NCBI GenBank assembly: GCA_002452515.1
Contig: DKEN01000082.1
Span: 1 to 8,282 of the forward strand
Reading direction: 5' to 3'
Length of the DNA stretch: 8,282 bases
Origin: Spartobacteria bacterium UBA6821
GTDB lineage: Bacteria; Verrucomicrobiota; Verrucomicrobiia; Chthoniobacterales; UBA6821
Part shown: positions 5,861 through 8,282 of the stretch, one piece after another
Layout of the letters: every line of letters begins with the position of its first letter
Position numbering within the stretch: the stretch's first letter is position 1
The notes under the pieces: model-generated
What the model was told of the DNA's origin: nothing
What the model saw: the letters and a program-made list of their open reading frames with translations, nothing else
The model's database searches: none
Made by a program: the position numbers and the translations under genes

Positions 5861-5968
5861 CAGAACTTTATAAGTTTGTCATCAGCTCAATTGGCAACCC
5901 CTCGGAATTTGTTATCGGAGAGCAACCAAATTTCTCCGCCGGATTCAATCGTTGCTGATCATTCATGG

Positions 5969-7765
5969 TTAGTTTGTCCCGGTATTGTTCGGCAACGTGG
6001 GATTAGTCAGCGTGGTTCCAGTGGCTGCCTCAGCAGAGGGTAGCAACGCGACCGGTTTCAAGGAGCGGGAGAGGGAGCCAAATTGCAAACTCTCCAGGAG
6101 CGACTTTCCGCTGTTCTCCGCGCAATGGGGCAACATCTCGTCAATCACCCTGCTAGCCATCTCGTTCTCGGCCTTTGCCAAGTAATAAAGAGCAATTGCT
6201 GTAGTCGCCTGACCAGTATACTCGTTGCTCTTTTTCATCGATTTCACCACATCATCCCATTTCTTCTCTCCTCTAAGCACCGACTGTGCTGTCAGGTACG
6301 GCCTCTTGTCTGTCCTCATGCTGGCTATCGCCATGATCGTTTTTTCCGCCGCCTCTGCATCCCCTCGGTTGATTGCGCCCAAGAGAAGCATGTTTTTACC
6401 GATTAGATTCTCAGGGCGTAGTTGGTCGAACCTGGCTGCCGCAATCTCCCCATTCTTCCAGTCCCCCATCATCGGGTAATAACTTGCCATTTCTCCAAGG
6501 AGGTCGGCAGGAGCGCTTCTAGGATCGATCTCACTCATCTCCTTCACTGTCTTTCCGACAAACTTCATCTTCATGCCGAGCAATTTTTCCTTCATCCCTT
6601 GGCGTTCATAAAATGACACAAGCGGCAGATAAATCGACGGGTCGCTTGTAAAGGAGAGGAGTTTTGCTTCTGCTTCCGCAAGCTTTCCTGATTTCTCCAG
6701 CGCCAGTGCTGCTTCTATTTCGCCCTTTGCCCCACTGATATCGCGGAAATGCTCGTAGGTTTTTTGAGAGAAGAACCTATCGATATCAGCGGAGCCCTCC
6801 AGATCCAAAAGCATCTTCTTGGCTGTCTTCTTATCCCCCTTCGAGCCAGCAAGGTAGGCCAACGAATTTTCATCCCACCATTTCTCGGGATCGTTGCCAG
6901 ACAATCGTAGTGAATACCCTTTTTTTGCACGTCCGTAGTCAGTTGCACGTCCGTAGTCAGTATTGGGTATTTTAAAAAAATCAGCCCCATAGTAGCCCGC
7001 ATCAGTGCTTAGCAAATAAGCATAGAGGATATCTCCCTTATCCCCCGGAAATCTGTCAGCCCACTCCTTGATAGCTTCCTCCAACTCCTTTGGTTTGCCA
7101 TGCTCCCCGTATCCTTTGACATTTGGCAAAAGATAGTGGGCCATTGTCGTGTAAATTGGCACGTATTCCTTGGCCAGATCTGTCCCCTTGTTCATGTACC
7201 AATAGGTTTCATCCTTGGATTTTCCCTGCTCGCAACAAACTTTCAACCAATCGACGTAGTATTCCGGATCGTCCACTTTATCCATAGGCACGGACTTGAG
7301 CAATTCAGCGGCTTTATCCAAGTTGGTTTTTTCCGGCGCCCACTCTCCAGGATCCCGAAGTGGTCCCTCTTCCGGAGGAGGTAATTCATAACCCTGGTCC
7401 GAGTATTCCAGATACCAGTTCACTTCTGCTATCTTTGCTGTGAGAGAATCCGGATACGCCGCGCGCCATTTTTTGAGTGCCTTCAGGCGGTCAAGCCATA
7501 CATTTTGAGGAAATCCATCGCCAAGTTTCAGTCCTCCGTAAAGGGCGGCTAACTCGGGAAATTGCTGCTCAATCGTGTAGCCTTTGCCTTTTATTTCCAT
7601 TGCCAGTGACTCCAGCCCCCTAAAATCCCCTTTATCGAGTAATTCACCGGCGGCGAAATGGGTTCCCCAGCCATCCCATCCCGGCTCCGCCTTTGCGTCC
7701 ATGATCAGGAGCAAACACACGACTGAGAGCAGGAACGTAGTTCGCGTGATTCCGATCGTCTTCAT
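5969..7765 (-). CDS. exported DUF4034-like protein with TPR-like helical repeats
   Basis: The 598-residue product starts with a signal peptide (MKTIGITRTTFLLSVVCLLL, cleavage probably AKA/EP at 26). The N-terminal half fits what I remember of DUF4034: an early GELLDKGDFRGLESLA helix; LDRLKALKKWRAAYPDSLTAKIAEVN near 88-113, resembling the family's 'work, partition by shares' helices; and YVPIYTTMAHYLLPNVKGYGEHG followed by an Asp-rich GDILYAYL near 210-255. Residues 310-560 are helical with repeating lengths and small residues at turns, as in TPR or Sel1 solenoids (for example KSGKLAEAEAKLLSF and RGDAEAAEKTIMAIAS). The last 20 residues are a Thr/Asn/Pro tail. Such proteins are usually protein-interaction scaffolds; no activity is implied. 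It starts 43 bp after the upstream membrane-protein gene and is followed by the protease, so the three may be co-transcribed. It contains an internal 6-residue duplication (269-280). Confidence 0.8.
   Translation of the reverse strand: MKTIGITRTTFLLSVVCLLLIMDAKAEPGWDGWGTHFAAGELLDKGDFRGLESLAMEIKGKGYTIEQQFPELAALYGGLKLGDGFPQNVWLDRLKALKKWRAAYPDSLTAKIAEVNWYLEYSDQGYELPPPEEGPLRDPGEWAPEKTNLDKAAELLKSVPMDKVDDPEYYVDWLKVCCEQGKSKDETYWYMNKGTDLAKEYVPIYTTMAHYLLPNVKGYGEHGKPKELEEAIKEWADRFPGDKGDILYAYLLSTDAGYYGADFFKIPNTDYGRATDYGRAKKGYSLRLSGNDPEKWWDENSLAYLAGSKGDKKTAKKMLLDLEGSADIDRFFSQKTYEHFRDISGAKGEIEAALALEKSGKLAEAEAKLLSFTSDPSIYLPLVSFYERQGMKEKLLGMKMKFVGKTVKEMSEIDPRSAPADLLGEMASYYPMMGDWKNGEIAAARFDQLRPENLIGKNMLLLGAINRGDAEAAEKTIMAIASMRTDKRPYLTAQSVLRGEKKWDDVVKSMKKSNEYTGQATTAIALYYLAKAENEMASRVIDEMLPHCAENSGKSLLESLQFGSLSRSLKPVALLPSAEAATGTTLTNPTLPNNTGTN
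6926..6961 (-). repeat. perfect 18-bp tandem duplication inside the DUF4034-like gene
   Basis: TGCACGTCCGTAGTCAGT occurs twice back to back (6926-6943 and 6944-6961, plus strand). Its length is a multiple of three, so the frame is kept and the protein reads TDYGRA twice (residues 269-280). The copies are identical at the DNA level, including third positions, which points to a recent slippage event or a variable-number locus. Confidence 0.95.
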
Positions 7766-7808
7766 TGGGGGGATGATATTCGCTCAAGACACGGATTAGC
7801 TGGAAACC

Positions 7809-8201
7809 TCATGCTTTCCCATGCTTTTTCTGAAAAATCAGTCTGGCAAATCTGTTAAATCCAATCGCTGAGCGGAGATTCCTAGGGGCAGTCTCACGAA
7901 CAAAAACAATTCTCCCGTAGCAACCGGTAACAGCTATCCGGGCCAGAAACCAAGCAGCGAAGAATCCCACCCACCAGGTTGCGAGAAATCCGACTTCGGA
8001 GACAAAGATGCGAACCGGAAATCCAAAATTGGCGTACTTGAACTGATCAAACTTTAGTTTGGTGAAATACTCATGAGAAATCGAATAGGTGATCTGATCA
8101 TGTAGAACCCCGTAAACTCCTCCAACCATTGCACCGAGAACTGTGATCCATAGCATGCGAGGCAAAAGCCGCCATGGGAACCTCGGGTAGAACAGATTCA
8201 C
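7809..8201 (-). CDS. two-helix membrane protein of an uncharacterised family
   Basis: The product has 130 residues from a GTG at 8201; TAA lies in frame only six bases upstream, so no earlier start exists. A GAGGG nine bases before the GTG is one of the better ribosome sites in the window. Membrane segments lie at about 13-35 (LLPRMLWITVLGAMVGGVYG) and 66-88 (VSEVGFLATWWVGFFAAWFL). The loop between them carries HDQITYSISHEYFTKLKF (about 34-51), which I believe is the signature of a widespread family of unknown function, though I cannot name it. The C-terminal third is basic (RNLRSAIGFNRFARLIFQKK), so probably cytoplasmic. It starts two codons after the partial upstream gene ends and is followed after 43 bp by the DUF4034-like gene, which suggests an operon. 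Confidence 0.85.
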   Translation of the reverse strand: MNLFYPRFPWRLLPRMLWITVLGAMVGGVYGVLHDQITYSISHEYFTKLKFDQFKYANFGFPVRIFVSEVGFLATWWVGFFAAWFLARIAVTGCYGRIVFVRETAPRNLRSAIGFNRFARLIFQKKHGKA

Positions 8202-8207
8202 AAAATT

Positions 8208-8282
8208 TTACCCTCTACCCCGCTTGCACAAAGCGAACAAGCCCAGCGTTCCCGTAACCAGGGCCAGCGTGACTGCCAACAC
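8208..8282 (-). CDS. C-terminal end of a membrane protein (partial)
   Basis: The minus-strand frame is open from the window edge to a TAA at 8210-8208 and encodes 24 residues: a hydrophobic helix (VLAVTLALVTGTLGLFALC) followed by the basic tail KRGRG. A terminal helix with an arginine/lysine tail is the shape of a single-pass anchor or of a C-terminal sorting signal such as PEP-CTERM, but the motif before the helix lies outside the window. The stop is six bases from the GTG of the 130-aa membrane protein in the same frame, so the two are likely co-transcribed and translationally coupled. The GTG at the extreme edge is not claimed as a start. Confidence 0.6.
   Translation of the reverse strand: MLAVTLALVTGTLGLFALCKRGRG

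Noticed and set aside
5916..5938. Hairpin CGGAGA/TCTCCG between the DUF4034-like gene and the protease as a terminator
   Set aside because: The loop is 11 bases and no T-run follows on either strand, so it is not a convincing intrinsic terminator.
5966..5975. Core-box-like GGTTAGTTTG near the end of the DUF4034-like gene
   Set aside because: It fails the last position of GTTRRRY and has no partner box or L-box pairing nearby.
1..8282. CRISPR array, rRNA, tRNA or insertion-sequence transposase
   Set aside because: No regularly spaced direct repeats, no RNA gene signatures, no transposase motifs and no terminal inverted repeats with target duplications were seen on either strand.

Overview
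The window looks like a stretch of a free-living, Gram-negative-type bacterial chromosome. The best guess is Verrucomicrobiota or a neighbouring PVC/Acidobacteria-like lineage. That guess rests on the many exported proteins without close named relatives, a DUF4034-like/TPR protein, and weak or absent Shine-Dalgarno sequences before most starts. It is an inference, because there is no rRNA or other marker gene.

Layout, left to right. Positions 1-112 hold a short stretch that may be the end of an upstream plus-strand gene, then copy A of a 40-bp dispersed repeat. One plus-strand gene (182-1243) encodes an exported protein of unknown function. Everything after it is on the minus strand, so transcription there runs from high to low coordinates. 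In that order: the last 24 codons of a membrane protein cut by the window edge; a two-helix membrane protein (8201-7809); an exported DUF4034-like/TPR protein (7765-5969); a secreted trypsin-fold serine protease with an N-terminal beta-rich domain (5860-4436); two very small genes (4176-3913 and 3811-3500); an FAD-dependent aromatic-ring-hydroxylase-type monooxygenase (3217-1979); and a small exported Cys/His hydrolase (1835-1299) that converges on the plus-strand gene.

The most notable region is 3436-4188. It reads as a small integron gene-cassette array without an integrase in the window. A 90-bp site at 3829-3918 has all the parts of an attC recombination site: R'' and R' core boxes, pairing L boxes with two extrahelical bases on one arm, and a variable loop. 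The stop codon of the upstream small gene lies inside R'', and the next small gene starts 18 bp after R'. A second perfect core box (GTTAGAT, read on the minus strand) lies just before the first small gene. A 15-bp copy of the attC L''-side arm, followed by a hairpin and a degenerate R'-like box, lies just after the second. The cassette genes encode a membrane-anchored coiled-coil protein and a two-helix membrane protein, neither with a function I recognise. The first cassette is visibly richer in A+T than its neighbours.

The upstream minus-strand genes (partial gene, 130-aa protein, DUF4034-like protein, serine protease) may form an envelope-related operon with short gaps; their joint role is not known. 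The cassettes appear to have been inserted between this group and the monooxygenase.
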